Shown here: one piece after another, positions 37,433 to 46,307 of the stretch
How positions within the stretch are numbered: position 1 is the stretch's first letter
How the letters are laid out: every line of letters starts with the position of its first letter
Assembly (NCBI GenBank): GCA_031316115.1
Contig: JALDRC010000005.1
Span: forward strand, 248,001-312,000
DNA length: 64,000 nt
Source of the DNA: Nitrososphaeraceae archaeon
Lineage (GTDB): Archaea > Thermoproteota > Nitrososphaeria > Nitrososphaerales > Nitrososphaeraceae
Direction: 5' to 3'
The notes under the pieces: generated by a model
Databases searched by the model: none
Told to the model about the DNA's origin: nothing
Seen by the model: the letters and a program-made list of their open reading frames with translations, nothing else
Position numbers and translations under genes: made by a program

Positions 37433-37852
37433 GTGAAGTATACTGTATCAAAAGTTTTTAAAATGAACAGAACTGGACTAAACCTTGTTCTCCAAGTGAT
37501 GCCAAGTAATTTAGGTGCTTATCACATTCTTGGATCAAATATGATAGTAGCTAATAGTTATTTATTAGAGCATGTTAAAAATTCCAACTCCAGAGAAGAG
37601 TACAACTGTTATGTTTTTACACTCATAGTTCATGAATATTTACATAGTCTTGGAATAGTAAATGAATATCAGGTAAGAAAGATGACATATAAATTATGTC
37701 TGGATCTCTTCGGAAAAGATCATTTAACAACTAAATTTGCAATTAACCCATCAAGCGCTTTTCTGTTACAAGCATTGAATAGAACTAGTTTTGAAGATAG
37801 TTATATACTAGTAAAAAATTTTGATGATAAAAACCAATACTATATACAGTAA
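37433..37852 (+). CDS. HExxH putative metallopeptidase, possibly 5'-truncated
   Basis: The 139 residues from GTG at 37433 contain IVHEYLHSLGIVNEYQVRK near residue 65, an HExxHxxG zinc-protease signature in which the third His of metzincins is replaced by Asn/Glu. The preceding segment GAYHILGSNMIVANSYLL is like the upper-rim strand of minimal metallopeptidase folds. There is no signal peptide. The frame continues upstream for about 30 plausible codons without a standard start, so the true protein may be longer. No partner gene adjoins it. Confidence 0.6.
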   Translation: MKYTVSKVFKMNRTGLNLVLQVMPSNLGAYHILGSNMIVANSYLLEHVKNSNSREEYNCYVFTLIVHEYLHSLGIVNEYQVRKMTYKLCLDLFGKDHLTTKFAINPSSAFLLQALNRTSFEDSYILVKNFDDKNQYYIQ

Positions 37853-37909
37853 AAAATAATTCTATATGAGTTAACCATTTTCTTAAATATTAACATAAAA
37901 AAATAGTTA

Positions 37910-37970
37910 TGTTAACTTTGAGAGTTAAAGATATTGATGTTCTATTCTAACATTATATATTGTTTTGATT
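37910..37970 (+). repeat. 61-bp inverted repeat, left copy
   Basis: These 61 bases, beginning TGTTAACTTTGAGAGTTAAA, recur exactly as the reverse complement at 39576-39636. The repeat begins like an IS6-type end (compare GGTTCTGTTAAC at the intact IS right end; the right copy reads GGTGTTAACTTTGA inward). Confidence 0.9.
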
Positions 37971-38180
37971 TGTAAGAAAGAGAACATCCGTGTTGGAACT
38001 TATCAAGAAATGTTGGATGACTATTAAGTATATTATCAAAAAGATCTGATGAATGTAATTTTGTTATGAAAAAGAGAAATATAGGTTATTAATATCAAGC
38101 TTTGAAGTTCTACAAGATGAGATATTCGATAAAGATATTTGTTTTCATTCCTGGCAAAGTCTTACAGTAAATTTTATTCT

Positions 38181-38789
38181 TTATTTTTCATTATTAATCA
38201 AATTTAGTTTGAAAGCATTTAATTGAAATCCCTCTACATCTTCTGTTTCTCCATCCCAAGTAGCTGTTGCTATAAGTGTATAAACTCCTTCTTCCATATC
38301 TAATTTAACTTTATTTGTACCACTAGAATTAGTTTGATAAAATTCCTCACTTTCAACTATTTGTGTTACTTCTCCAGCCTCATTATATGCAGTAACACCT
38401 AGATAAGATGGTTTAAGAATTTGAGGATAATTTATTATTTTAAATTCTATTTCTGAACCATTTTCTACGTTTATTATTTTCGTATTTATATTACTTATAT
38501 TGAATTGAGGTTTCTGAAAAGCAGAAAAAGAACTATCTCCACGGTAGATAGAAAATATTGGTTTTCCTTCATATGTTTGGTTATTATAAATCATCTGAAT
38601 TTTTGCAGGTAATACATCAGAAATTGAATTGCTATCCATTCCGATGGTAATTAATGAATATTGATTTTGATTGTTATTTATTTTATATTCTGTCACGCTA
38701 GATATTGAATATGACTTTTCAAGAAACGAAGAATTAACTAAAAATAAGGATACTGTTATGACAAGAAATGTGATTTTTCTAAAACCCAT
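38181..38789 (-). CDS. Secreted beta-rich protein, unknown function
   Basis: Using the ATG at 38789, the 202-residue product begins MGFRKITFLVITVSLFLVNS, a clear signal peptide with a cleavage region near SYSISSV. The frame is open 43 codons further upstream (to 38918), but that part would bury the signal, so I reject it. The mature part alternates polar and hydrophobic residues (NQYSLITIGMDSNSISDVLP; EEGVYTLIATATWDGETED), a beta-sandwich-like pattern with a C-terminal Ig/CARDB-like strand set. It lies between the two 61-bp inverted repeats. No enzyme motif is visible. Confidence 0.65.
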   Translation of the reverse strand: MGFRKITFLVITVSLFLVNSSFLEKSYSISSVTEYKINNNQNQYSLITIGMDSNSISDVLPAKIQMIYNNQTYEGKPIFSIYRGDSSFSAFQKPQFNISNINTKIINVENGSEIEFKIINYPQILKPSYLGVTAYNEAGEVTQIVESEEFYQTNSSGTNKVKLDMEEGVYTLIATATWDGETEDVEGFQLNAFKLNLINNEK

Positions 38790-38989
38790 GTTATCTTCTA
38801 TGATATTCACTTTAACAAGATTATCTAATAAAATATTTAAATTTTGATACTCAAAGATAAAATAATATAATTTTTTGATAGAATGTTTGAGAACATAGCA
38901 ATGCATAGTATAAACCATAATTAAATTCTGATTAATAATTATTAGACTTTTAGGCTCTAAATTTTAGAAATAATCGCATCTATTAGATT

Positions 38990-39560
38990 TGGAATTTTAT
39001 CCTTTTCTTTCAATATAGTATTATACATAGATACAAATAGTTCTATTCAGTTATCACATGTTAATTATTGCATTCGATTTTAGTACATGGATAATAATTA
39101 AAGGATTCAGCTCTATAAATATACTGCATAACTTTCTCAATCAGAATCTTCACGAGTGGAGAATGCAAATAATGTTTTAATCTCATTGCTCTGTAAGCTT
39201 CTTGATATCATGTATTTATACGTCCTAATATACTGGATGTCTATCGTATTTAATATCCAGAGATTCTAAAAATGATGATAATACAAGCATATTTCTTGCG
39301 AAATGTTAATTCCAAGCACAGATCTTTAAACAGGTTCAATACAGATCTAAAACAAGAAAAGCTGTATACTAATCTGAATTGTAGTTTCATTCATTATGAA
39401 TGCAAAAATCCTTTTTCTTTCGTGAACCTGAAATGAATAAATCCTTATAATCATTTCCATATAGACATGTAACTTCTTACATGGACTTTAAAGAGGTGCT
39501 TCTTTAGAGATATTTCTTCGACTTAGCTCAAGAAAATACAAATACAAAACCATGATAGAA
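38990..39560 (-). pseudogene. Decayed IS6-like transposase
   Basis: On the minus strand this follows the intact IS6-like transposase at low identity over nearly its whole length. Equivalents of the 3' region (AGT.CTATTCAGTTATCACAT), the central GTGGAGAATGCAAATAATG segment (intact: GAAGAATGTAGATAGTGTT), the 'ATTCCAAGCACAGATCTTTAA' block (intact: ATTCCAAGCACCGAAGAGTTAA) and the N-terminal part appear in order. Stops and frameshifts abolish the frame. The right inverted repeat (39576-39636) begins just beyond, where the IS end should be. Confidence 0.75.
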
Positions 39561-39575
39561 GATGTTATATTTCTT

Positions 39576-39636
39576 AATCAAAACAATATATAATGTTAGA
39601 ATAGAACATCAATATCTTTAACTCTCAAAGTTAACA
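39576..39636 (-). repeat. 61-bp inverted repeat, right copy
   Basis: Exact reverse complement of 37910-37970. It abuts the upstream end of the decayed IS6-like transposase. Perfect identity next to heavily mutated sequence suggests gene conversion, inversion between the copies, or recent origin of one copy. Confidence 0.9.
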
Positions 39637-39686
39637 CCATCAAGTTATCATTACAGAATTAAAAAGAAAAGATATTCCGATAGTAA

Positions 39687-40034
39687 CTAATTACCTAAAT
39701 CAATATTTACCCTTACAATACCATCACTATTAAACGTACCAGAGGAGCAGCCTTCTCTTTTATCTTTAAGGTTTATTATACATACGTTAAGTATATCGCC
39801 ACTAGAAACGCCATCAACTTGTTTAATTAAGTTATTACCTATATTAAAAGTGTCATTCCATTCCCAAGAATTTTGAAAGGTAAAAGCTGATGTTTTTAAA
39901 ATATTCCCTATTTCTGCTCCATCGATTTGTATTTGAATGGTTCCATTTACTGCAAAGACACTAAATGGAAGAGGAAGTGATATGGCTAGTATTATCATTA
40001 TAACTATAATAACCTCATGGCGGCTTTTCCTCAT
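39687..40034 (-). CDS. Small secreted protein, unknown function
   Basis: The 115-residue protein starts with basic residues and a signal peptide (VIIVIMIILAISLPLPFSVF, cleavage near VFAVNG). The mature 85 residues are beta-rich with two cysteines in IINLKDKREGCSSG and LNVCI that could form a disulfide (DILNVCIINLKDKREGC). No family is recognised. The ATG at 40034 is the only start before the signal. Confidence 0.65.
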   Translation of the reverse strand: MRKSRHEVIIVIMIILAISLPLPFSVFAVNGTIQIQIDGAEIGNILKTSAFTFQNSWEWNDTFNIGNNLIKQVDGVSSGDILNVCIINLKDKREGCSSGTFNSDGIVRVNIDLGN

Positions 40035-40904
40035 AACTATATCTATTTACATTATAAATATAATATTTTATATAATAATCAATTTTATTTTTTTTTTTTG
40101 AATTCAATTCAGATTAACAATATTTTGATATCATTTTTCATTATTGTGGAAAATCAGTTTTTAACTACTTTTGTCTCTATCAAAATAATAAATCATCTAA
40201 TATTTTCAAAATGTTTGATTTTTATTACATTATCGAAATGTTTCAATAAATATTTTTTTGCTTTGCTAAATCGCGATCATATTACCTTAATTTAATAATT
40301 CAGGCCTTGTTTTCTTTTATATAGGTCACGCATTCCACACCTTTTTTAGAGACTAGCAAAATCCTCGCTAATAGCTATTTCTGTTTTTTGACATAAGCTT
40401 TGTTTTGTAGGTTTTGCTTTTCTTTTTTGGTAGGTATTCGAAGGCAGGATTGAACGCCCGGGCATGATGTTATTATTAACTTTAGGCATTTATTATTTTA
40501 GAAACATACATTCTATTATTGATTTCTAATTTTAACTATTGTAATAATCTATTTATCAATTTTCAAGATTATAAATTAGTTTATTTTAATTTATGTGAAT
40601 AGCTCTTTTGTTTGGATATCTCTACAAAGACAAATAGCATCTGTAACACTAGCTCCTAAAAGAAGATAAATGGAAATGCTTATTAATTATTGTAAAAAGA
40701 TCTTTGCAATCTGTTAAAAAAGTATGAAGTAGAACAAGAAGTAATTGATTTATAGCAAGGCAGAATTCCCAAAATATAAGAATCTATTACGAACATTATT
40801 ATGTAACTTTAACTAGAATCAAAAAATTATTAAATGAACATTATTCAATAATTAAATAATATATTATATTAAGAAATTAAAAATTCTAAATATAATATGT
40901 CAAT
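40035..40904. other. Gene-poor stretch with a GC-richer patch and possible IS traces
   Basis: No intact gene is seen in 870 bases. At 40425-40475 a GC-richer patch (GAAGGCAGGATTGAACGCCC) stands out; it looks tRNA-like at first but does not fold as one. At about 40715-40760 the plus strand reads YEVEQEVIDL, similar to part of the decayed IS5 C-terminus at 30530, so another transposase trace is likely. Confidence 0.35.
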
Positions 40905-40945
40905 CAGAAGTTGAATCCTCCATGTAGCAGAGTTCTATTACATGG
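40905..40945 (+). repeat. Type B intergenic element, copy 1
   Basis: AGAAGTTGAATCCTCCATG starts a 41-base block shared with 47751 and 62939. The stem is imperfect here: CCATGTA pairs with TACATGG around a 12-base interior. On the minus strand it reads HVIELCYMEDSTSD. Confidence 0.7.
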
Positions 40946-40971
40946 TTTCTGGATCTATTTGTCATAAATAA

Positions 40972-41712
40972 TTAATCTAAGAATAGTTTATGTACATTTT
41001 CCTTTGTGATATGAAGTTTATAAACATCATCTTGCTTTAGTATAAAGACTTGATCATGGCCTTCAAATAATTCTACAAGATCTTTTATCTTTGAATTTAA
41101 CAATGTTTCCATTTTGTAAGTACAATACATAAGTCCTGGTATTCTGCTATCATCATAAGCTTTTTCAATTGTTAATGCTTGTTGTAATGAGGATCTTGCT
41201 ATATCATTTATCATAAAATCAATACAGCAAACTTGTTTGTTATTTGCTTTTGTTGCTATATTTTCCAAAACCTTGCCACAGTAATTCATAATACCTTTTT
41301 GATTTTGAATTTGGATCTGTTGCTGTTGCTTACTTTGTTTTTGCCCTTTGCTATCTCTTTTGATTGGTGTTGTTTCATCATAACAATAAGGTGTTACTGT
41401 GCCATCATACCAATTGAGTTTAGACAAATACTTGGTAGAAATAGAAGAAGGAGGACCACAAAAGCATCTAAATAAATCACTTTCTTTTGCAAGTCTATCC
41501 ATAGATTTTAGTAATCCCAATATGGAATCATCATCAGAATAAATTAAGAGATAATGTTTTTTTGGAATATCTGATTGTTGTTGTTGATTGAGCCACTTAT
41601 CAACTGCATCTTTTACAATTGAATTTATTGATACTCCTTTCTCTTTGGATAACTCTCCTAATTGAGAATGTATTTTATCATCAAATCCTCTAATTAGTAA
41701 ATCACGTGTCAT
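40972..41712 (-). CDS. Ribbon-helix-helix regulator with a C-terminal sensor-like domain
   Basis: The 246-residue protein opens with an Arc/CopG-type ribbon-helix-helix domain (MTRDLLIRGFDDKIHSQLGE, then GVSINSIVKDAVDKWLNQ). After a Gln-rich linker, residues 55-245 form an alpha/beta domain (HYLLIYSDDDSILGLLKSM, FRCFCGPP, VCCIDFMINDIARS, PGLMYCTYKMETLLNSKIKD) resembling MEDS/DcmR-type sensor domains, though this is tentative. Cysteines in FRCFCGP and QVCCID could sense oxidation. It is divergent from the OsmC gene across 111 bases holding a perfect palindrome, so it probably controls OsmC and itself. Confidence 0.78.
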   Translation of the reverse strand: MTRDLLIRGFDDKIHSQLGELSKEKGVSINSIVKDAVDKWLNQQQQSDIPKKHYLLIYSDDDSILGLLKSMDRLAKESDLFRCFCGPPSSISTKYLSKLNWYDGTVTPYCYDETTPIKRDSKGQKQSKQQQQIQIQNQKGIMNYCGKVLENIATKANNKQVCCIDFMINDIARSSLQQALTIEKAYDDSRIPGLMYCTYKMETLLNSKIKDLVELFEGHDQVFILKQDDVYKLHITKENVHKLFLD

Positions 41713-41764
41713 TCTTTTTATCTAACTAATAAAACATCTAAAAGATATATATGTGTTATTAATT

Positions 41765-41819
41765 TGCTATCATGCTATCATAAATTAATAACATTTATAT
41801 AATGCTATCATGATAGCAT
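41765..41819. promoter_or_regulatory. Operator region: perfect 18-bp palindrome plus upstream repeat
   Basis: ATGCTATCATGATAGCAT (41802-41819) is a perfect palindrome ending 4 bases before the OsmC ATG. GCTATCATGCTATCATA at 41765-41781 repeats the half-site GCTATCAT twice in tandem, close to the start of the divergent regulator. TTTATATAA at 41794-41802 is the OsmC TATA box. Binding at the palindrome would cover the transcription start; the tandem half-sites could serve the regulator's own promoter. Confidence 0.75.
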
Positions 41820-41823
41820 TTAT

Positions 41824-42426
41824 ATGAATCAAAAAACAAATCAAACAACAATAAATAAAGAAAAAAATGAAAAAGAAGAACAAATTGTCAATGGAGTCAA
41901 TGTGACAAAACTATTTGAGACAGTTGGAGTAATCAAGGAAAAACCGGAGATTGCAAAATTCAATTTTAGAGCAAAAGGTCAATGGATTGATGGTGCTCAT
42001 GGTAAAACCACTATTAATGAGTTTGATGGAGCATGTCAAACTTTTAAAAGAAGTCAACCATATGTCTTTGAAAAAGATGAACCACCAGTACTATTAGGAA
42101 AAGACCGTGGAGCTAATCCTGTTGAATATGTTTTTGCAGCCCTTGATGGATGTTTGACTACATCTCTGATATATCACGCAGCTGCAAAAGGAATAAAAAT
42201 AGATGAAGTTGAGACATCACTTTCAGGAGATATAGACTTGCATGGTTTTCTTGGATTAGATGACAATGTAAGAAATGGATATGAAAAGATAAAGGTTACA
42301 TTTAAGATAAAATCAGATGCACCAGAGGAAAAACTACAAGAATTAGTAGAACTTGCTCAGAAAAGATCACCGGTATTTGATATAGTATCACATCCAACCC
42401 CAGTAGAAGTAAGCTTAGAAAAGTAG
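41824..42426 (+). CDS. OsmC-like protein, copy 1 (second Cys lost)
   Basis: This 200-residue OsmC/Ohr-family protein has NPVEYVFAALDGCLTTSLIY near residue 98 with the first conserved Cys, then GFLGLDDNVRNGYEKIKVTF. The second conserved Cys, expected in RSPVCD near the C-terminus, is Phe here (RSPVFDIVSHPTPVEV). OsmC proteins reduce organic peroxides with a Cys pair, so this copy may be inactive as a peroxidase or do something else. A paralogue with both cysteines lies at 44156. Promoter and palindrome lie just upstream. Confidence 0.88.
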   Translation: MNQKTNQTTINKEKNEKEEQIVNGVNVTKLFETVGVIKEKPEIAKFNFRAKGQWIDGAHGKTTINEFDGACQTFKRSQPYVFEKDEPPVLLGKDRGANPVEYVFAALDGCLTTSLIYHAAAKGIKIDEVETSLSGDIDLHGFLGLDDNVRNGYEKIKVTFKIKSDAPEEKLQELVELAQKRSPVFDIVSHPTPVEVSLEK

Positions 42427-42779
42427 TAGTATAATGATATGACACAAGTAAAATAGCAAAAAAATATTTTTTTATAACTAAGGTTTGGAAACTACAATTC
42501 CTATCCTTATTTTGTATATAGAATAATTATTAAAATGAAATCAAATCTATAATTAATATAAATTTGTAAATTAAATAGAAATAGTTGAATATTTACGTCA
42601 TGAATAAATCCTATTTGAATTATCTGATATTAATATCCAAATTTAGTTTTATAAATAAAAAATAGAATTATTAGACAATCACTGACACATTGTGATGAAT
42701 AACCATAATAGTATAAAATTAGTCGAAATATTGTTCTATTATGGCCAAATTTAAATATTCTAAACTGTAATTTCAAATT

Positions 42780-43322
42780 ATGAAAAATAATAATTTAATT
42801 TCAATAACATTAGTTTCTACGCTATCAATTCTTCTTGTTGCTGTTACTTCATTAATTATACCAGTATATGCACAAGAAGATGGAAATACAACAGATTCAG
42901 CAAATTTGAATAAAACTTTTAAAATAGATGATTTAATTTATGAAGGAAAAGGTGAAATCACTGGTACAAGAGTCTTAAATGCAGAAGAAGGCAAGGTAGA
43001 AAACGCTGCAATATCAATAGGAATATTTAATGGAATTAATGTTACAGAAATAGAAACTTTTTGGGCTATTCCTGTAGGTAATAATGTGTATCAAGGTGAA
43101 GGTCAAGCAATAATTACTACAAATACAGGAGGTGAAACTGCAAGTTTCCAAGGATATGGTATGGGTTATCTGGATGACTCTGGAACAATGAAAATAAGAG
43201 GAATGAATTTTTATAAAACATCAAGTCAAGAACTTTCTTTCCTGGATAATATGGTAGGATTGTTTGAATATGAAGTTGACCAATCAGGAAATACTCATAA
43301 AAAGGTTTGGGAATGGAAGTAA
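42780..43322 (+). CDS. Secreted barrel-like protein (YEGKG family), copy 1
   Basis: The 180-residue protein has a signal peptide (ISITLVSTLSILLVAVTSLI, cleavage after VYA). The mature part, LIYEGKGEITGTRVLNAEEG through FYKTSSQELSFLDNMVG to KVWEWK, is beta-rich with repeated Gly turns, a pattern like lipocalin or allene-oxide-cyclase barrels. A paralogue without a signal peptide lies at 61213-61620. TTTAAATATT starts 30 bases before the ATG, the same promoter as the SDRP genes, and the signal peptide also resembles theirs, so it probably shares their control and location. Confidence 0.75.
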   Translation: MKNNNLISITLVSTLSILLVAVTSLIIPVYAQEDGNTTDSANLNKTFKIDDLIYEGKGEITGTRVLNAEEGKVENAAISIGIFNGINVTEIETFWAIPVGNNVYQGEGQAIITTNTGGETASFQGYGMGYLDDSGTMKIRGMNFYKTSSQELSFLDNMVGLFEYEVDQSGNTHKKVWEWK

Positions 43323-43600
43323 TTCTATCAATTTTTAATTTATAATCTTGGTCAACTATTAACAAGATTTTTCTGATCTACTATATTCCCTATTTTTGTA
43401 TTCAAGAAGCGGATACTTGGATTGGATTTTCTATCTGATAGAAGGAAATTGGTAATTACAGAGATTTAATGACCATATGATTGATTATGATTATTATTAT
43501 GTAGTATTTCATATGTCACAATTTTTCATAAATTATTAAATTTTAGATATTATTTTTTATTTTCTCAATTGCCAATTCCATATTTTATATTTCTAATTGT

Positions 43601-43774
43601 AGCAGAATAAATTTACCGTCATTGTTGCTTCCAATTCCTTTTTTTGTATGTCTATTATACTGTTGTTACTTGTATATGAACCAGAATACATAACGTGCCC
43701 GTCGGGAGTAATACCTATAGCGGTGCGAAAATAGGAGTCCAATGTACAGATAATATAACTTGTATTTAGCTTTT
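43601..43774 (-). repeat. Type A element, longest copy; beta-propeller-like remnant
   Basis: The core AGTAATACCTATAGCGG...TAGGAGTCC (about 43705-43740) recurs at seven other sites. On the minus strand the frame from about 43770 to 43602 is open and reads SYIICTLDSYFRTAIGITPD, then GHVMYSGSYTSNNSIID and a stop. IGITPDG is the hallmark of YVTN/NHL-type propeller blades. On the plus strand, TTGTATTTAGCTTTT near 43760 ends in a T-rich run. It is either a fragment of a lost propeller gene or an RNA element. Confidence 0.7.
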
Positions 43775-44155
43775 ATTTTTACCTCCTAAATATTTTATTT
43801 GTGCAGTACAAAGTACAAATTTGTAATTGTTTAAACCTTAACCTGTTAAAACTTGTTTAAAATAGAAAATTAAAAATTTTTAAATTATTATTCTTATTCT
43901 CAAATTCTTCTTTCAGAATTATTATATTCAACAGAAAACAAAACATTACAATTTGATAAATCCTTATCTCAGAAAAATAGAATGTTAATTCATTCTTTTT
44001 TCTTCACTATTATTTCCGTTCCGGAAAATAAGAGTCATATTTTTTTAGAAATCATCATTCTACTCATAGAGGTATCAAATTCAATTTCTCAATTGGAAGA
44101 TATGCATTAAAATTTGTTCCGTAGTTAATATCAATATCAATAGTGTAGTATACTT

Positions 44156-44740
44156 ATGAATCAAACAAATCAATATCAAAAAAATGAACAGAAAGACAAA
44201 TTAGTAAATGGAGTCAATGTAACCAAACTCAATGAAACAATGAAAGCAATAAAAGAAAAACCTCAGATTGCGAAATTCAATTTCAAAGCAAAGGGTAAAT
44301 GGATTGATGGAGCTCATAGTCGTACTACTATAGATGAGTATCATGGAGCAGGTCAGACTTTCAAACGAAATGAACCGTTTGTTTTTGACAAGGATGAACC
44401 ATCTATACTATTAGGTGAAGATAAAGGAGCTAATCCAGTTGAATACGCCCTTGCTGCATTGGATGGTTGTCTAACTACAACTCTTATTTATCATGCCGCA
44501 GCAAGAGGAATAAAAATAGATGAAGTAGAAACATCATTTTCAGGAGATCTGGACTTGCATGGTTTTCTTGGATTAGATGAAAACGTAAGAAATGGTTATG
44601 ACAAAATAAAAGTAGACTTTAAAATAAAATCAGATGCACCAAGAGAAAAAATACAAGAACTGATAGAAATTGCAAAAAATAGATCACCTGTATGTGATAT
44701 TATTTCCAATCCAACTCCTGTTGAGGTAAGTTTAGAATAG
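44156..44740 (+). CDS. OsmC-like protein, copy 2 (both Cys present)
   Basis: This 194-residue paralogue of the protein at 41824 is about 75-80% identical by eye. It has NPVEYALAALDGCLTTTLIY with the first Cys near residue 105 and RSPVCDIISNPTPVEV with the second near 180, the usual peroxidatic/resolving pair. It likely reduces organic hydroperoxides. The MBL-fold gene begins 16 bases after its stop, so the two are probably cotranscribed. The operator seen before copy 1 is absent here. Confidence 0.9.
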   Translation: MNQTNQYQKNEQKDKLVNGVNVTKLNETMKAIKEKPQIAKFNFKAKGKWIDGAHSRTTIDEYHGAGQTFKRNEPFVFDKDEPSILLGEDKGANPVEYALAALDGCLTTTLIYHAAARGIKIDEVETSFSGDLDLHGFLGLDENVRNGYDKIKVDFKIKSDAPREKIQELIEIAKNRSPVCDIISNPTPVEVSLE

Positions 44741-44756
44741 TAGTAGTATATCAGAC

Positions 44757-45545
44757 ATGACACAAATAGCAAAAAATATCTATTCGGTTGAGGGTTTGGA
44801 AATCCCTATTCCAGGAGTTAATATAACTCCTTATATTGTGCAAGAAGATGACAATGGCGAAGACCTGACACTAATTGATACTGGTTATATTTCTGAGATG
44901 CCTAAATTTGAAACCTATCTTGATAGTATTGGATTGAAATTAAAAAATATTAAACGGATAATTTTGACTCATCTGCACATAGACCATATTCAAGCGGCAA
45001 ACTACATCAAAAAAATATCTAATGCTAAAATTTATTCGCATTGGTTGGAAGCCCCTTTTATCTCTAAAAATATACCTTATCCTGGTCCTCCTTCTCAAAG
45101 CACATTACAACAGATTTATGATCAAAATAATCTAAAAATAGATGATATACTAAAGAGATTTGGACGTTTAGATGCAGAACCTATTCAAGTAGACAGTACA
45201 TTAGATGATTTGACAAAAGTAAAAAGTTTAACTGTCATTCATACTCCAGGACATACATTTGGTCATATTGCTTTGTACCATGAAGAAAGCAAGATACTAT
45301 TTGGTGCAGATATGTTTTCTAAAAACGCAAAATATGGAATTATTGAGCCAACAACAGATTTTTTCATTGATCCTTTAGTAACTTCTCTATCAATAGTGAG
45401 AACATCAAACAAAATAAAATTTGATAAATTATATCTTTCACATCAAGATAAACCTATTTTAGAGAATGCTAATAACAAAATGGCAAAGATTGGAAGATCT
45501 TTTATAGATAAAATAGTAAGTCAAATGAAATCTAAAGGATTATGA
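44757..45545 (+). CDS. MBL-fold metallohydrolase
   Basis: This 262-residue metallo-beta-lactamase-fold hydrolase has TLIDTGYISEM near residue 42, the metal-binding LTHLHIDHIQAAN (HxHxDH, about 74), HTPGHTFGHIALYH near 162 with the next His and KILFGADMF with the bridging Asp near 182. It belongs to the glyoxalase II-like/generic hydrolase group; the substrate is unknown. Cotranscription with an OsmC protein suggests detoxification of peroxides or of persulfide/thioester by-products, as persulfide dioxygenases share this fold. Confidence 0.85.
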   Translation: MTQIAKNIYSVEGLEIPIPGVNITPYIVQEDDNGEDLTLIDTGYISEMPKFETYLDSIGLKLKNIKRIILTHLHIDHIQAANYIKKISNAKIYSHWLEAPFISKNIPYPGPPSQSTLQQIYDQNNLKIDDILKRFGRLDAEPIQVDSTLDDLTKVKSLTVIHTPGHTFGHIALYHEESKILFGADMFSKNAKYGIIEPTTDFFIDPLVTSLSIVRTSNKIKFDKLYLSHQDKPILENANNKMAKIGRSFIDKIVSQMKSKGL

Positions 45546-45641
45546 AGATAAAAAATTTTATTTTTTATATTATGTAAATAGGAGTGCAATTATTCCTTTA
45601 TTAAATTAGAATTTAAATATGATTTTATTTATTTGTAATAA

Positions 45642-46170
45642 ATGAAAATTAATAATATTTCTTCAATATCATTTCTTTCCACTTTAGCATTTCTTTTTGC
45701 TGTTACTTCATTTATCATGTCAGTATATGCACAAGAAAATAGGACAGATACAGATTTCCCAGTTCTTTGCAATTCAACATGCTAATTTTGGTTCAATATT
45801 TGAAATCAATGAAACTGCATATTCATTGGAATTAAATTATTTATCTGATAACATAATCTTGTTTTTAGATAGACCATTTATAATAGTTACATAAGTAAAT
45901 AAGATTTTGTAGGTAATTTGGGGATAGAAATAGATAATATTGCAGTTGATACACAAAATACAGATTAGGTGATTGGTTATGATGAAGTAGAAAAGACTAT
46001 TGAATTAGAATTGTTCAATCCTATCTATAGTTTAAATGAAAACACACTAAAATATTATATCAATTTTCTCAAAACACTTCTATTAATATTCCTAATGATT
46101 TTGGAGAATCAACATTATTGGTAGATTCTAGAGATTTACTTCAATTAGTTACTTTGAGAGTACAGAATAA
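45642..46170 (+). pseudogene. Decayed SDRP-family secreted protein
   Basis: The ATG at 45642 lies 30 bases after a TTTAAATAT box, and the signal peptide is intact to SVYAQENRT. The body continues in broken frames: FAIQHANFGSIFEINETAYS, LELNYLSDN..., a stop after FIIVT, then ELFNPIYSLNENTLKYY. At least one frameshift (near 45760) and two nonsense codons disrupt it. It is the only heavily decayed copy in the family. The upstream DNA matches that of the 51934 copy closely. Confidence 0.85.
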
Positions 46171-46307
46171 ATAACTTATATCAAGAAAAAAAATAAAAAT
46201 TTATAATATTTGATATTCAAACTAATATCAAAGTATTAAATTCCATTTAGTTTTATTTTGATATTGGACAATATTCAGTTATTCCAGATTTAACTTATTA
46301 AATCCAA

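Noticed and set aside
38790-38918. N-terminal 43-codon extension of the secreted protein at 38181
   Set aside because: It would place the signal peptide in the interior; the ATG at 38789 gives a normal signal peptide at the N-terminus.
40017-40295. 92-codon plus-strand frame downstream of the small secreted protein
   Set aside because: Phe/Ile/Asn-rich composition from AT-rich DNA, overlap with the secreted-protein gene start, and no family features.
40425-40480. Possible tRNA in the GC-richer patch (TTCAATC and TTCGAAT loop-like motifs on the minus strand)
   Set aside because: GGGCG and CTGCC on either side of TTCAATC do not pair, and no acceptor, D or anticodon arms could be assembled on either strand.
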